64,000 nt of DNA from Steroidobacter gossypii (GTDB lineage Bacteria > Pseudomonadota > Gammaproteobacteria > Steroidobacterales > Steroidobacteraceae), in the NCBI RefSeq assembly GCF_016801985.1, contig NZ_JAEVLS010000001.1, positions 124,001-188,000 of the forward strand. Reading direction: 5' to 3'. The translations under genes were made by a program, and so were the position numbers. The notes below the pieces were generated by a model. The model did no database searches. It saw only the letters and a program-made list of their open reading frames with translations, and was not told where the DNA came from. Below are positions 63,597 to 64,000 of this stretch, one piece after another. Positions within the stretch are counted from its first letter, which is position 1, and every line of letters starts with the position of its first letter.

Positions 63597-64000
63597 ATGG
63601 CTGCACAAAATTCCTGGCGCGACGCGCCGCTGTCCGGAGACGACCTGTACGGTGACCGCGATAACCTACGTCGTTATCGCGACAGCGCGCGTGACGAGCA
63701 TCGGCGCTTCGCCTCTCTGGAGGATCCAGATCGGTCGAATCGAGATCGTCTTGTCGATTACGACGACGTCCCCGATTTCACCGGAGGCGAATCTCGTCCA
63801 GGTCGTCGGCACGCCACCGAAGGTGGATATGCGTACGGCAACTACGGCGGAGTGACGCCGACCGGTCGCCAGTATGAAGGTGCAGGAGACGTCAGCATCA
63901 ACACGCCTCAACCAAAGCACCGCGGCCGCGGTCCTCGCGGCTATCAGCGTGCCGATCGGCGGATCCAGGAAGACATCTGCGACCGACTCACCGACGACGA
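63597..64000 (+). CDS. Probable BON-domain protein (5' part only)
   Basis: The first 134 residues of a forward-strand gene that runs off the end of the window. The N-terminal 110 residues are hydrophilic and low complexity (RDSARDEHRRFASLEDPDR), then GRGPRGYQRADRRIQEDICD leads into RLTDD, which is the start of a BON domain of the SWFGD/OsmY-like type as I remember it. GGAG precedes the ATG. No signal peptide is present. Only the start of the BON domain can be seen, so the call rests on the RADRRIQEDICDRLTDD stretch. Confidence 0.6.
   Translation, partial: MAAQNSWRDAPLSGDDLYGDRDNLRRYRDSARDEHRRFASLEDPDRSNRDRLVDYDDVPDFTGGESRPGRRHATEGGYAYGNYGGVTPTGRQYEGAGDVSINTPQPKHRGRGPRGYQRADRRIQEDICDRLTDD

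Overview
The window is GC-rich, densely coded bacterial chromosome, most likely from a free-living gammaproteobacterium of the Steroidobacteraceae / Xanthomonadales-Nevskiales neighbourhood. This placement is an inference from gene content: a very large TonB-dependent receptor with sulfatase and family-43-like glycosidases, an M36 peptidase, a GlyGly-CTERM protein, two-component regulator propeller kinases and iso-quinoline-oxidoreductase-type molybdoenzymes. No rRNA or phylogenetic marker was available to confirm it.

Layout. 1-12.4 kb: a truncated serine hydrolase, a double-ATPase ABC protein, an MBL-fold hydrolase, an HDOD protein, small conserved proteins, a YebC-family regulator, an SNF2 helicase with a translationally coupled partner of unknown function, and a membrane Ser/Thr kinase. 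12.4-24.3 kb: tRNA-Arg(TCG), PhnA/YjdM, YnfA, a TonB-C protein, a truncated hemoglobin behind a perfect FNR/Anr box, an epoxide-hydrolase-like enzyme, a DnaQ-like exonuclease, an FMN reductase, a LysE exporter divergent from a LysR regulator, a PhyH-like protein that seems to lack an iron ligand, lipoproteins and a secreted M36 metallopeptidase. 24.4-27.7 kb: a Phd/zeta-like toxin-antitoxin pair, then DAHP synthase behind a textbook attenuator whose leader peptide has nine consecutive aromatic codons, then a Tat-exported NAD(P)-binding protein. 27.8-30.3 kb: a secreted beta-propeller protein with a poly-glycine tract and GlyGly-CTERM tail.

30.3-33.6 kb is the most unusual part. About 1.3 kb of non-coding, hairpin-rich DNA surrounds two tRNAs (an Arg tRNA with the very rare GCG anticodon and a His tRNA), an HNH nuclease gene, a degenerate third tRNA-like element with a duplicated T-arm, and a slipin gene without membrane anchor. 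It looks like an RNA-processing or RNA-repair type locus without an RtcB ligase in view.

33.6-50.5 kb: lactate permease, PAP2 phosphatase, an ECF sigma/anti-sigma pair, surface lipoproteins, an arginase-family enzyme, a two-component cluster (NarL-type regulator, propeller histidine kinase, FixJ-like regulator with altered receiver) and an operon for an IorAB-type molybdenum hydroxylase with a diheme cytochrome c. 50.5-58.2 kb: a polysaccharide-utilisation locus in which TonB receptor, sulfatase and a double-propeller glycosidase are divergent from another glycosidase; two copies of one palindromic operator are placed exactly on the two promoters. 58.2-64 kb: CheW and a CHASE3 chemoreceptor, a porin-like protein, a CHRD protein, a SugE-type exporter, a four-helix copper-storage-type protein, and the start of a probable BON-domain protein.
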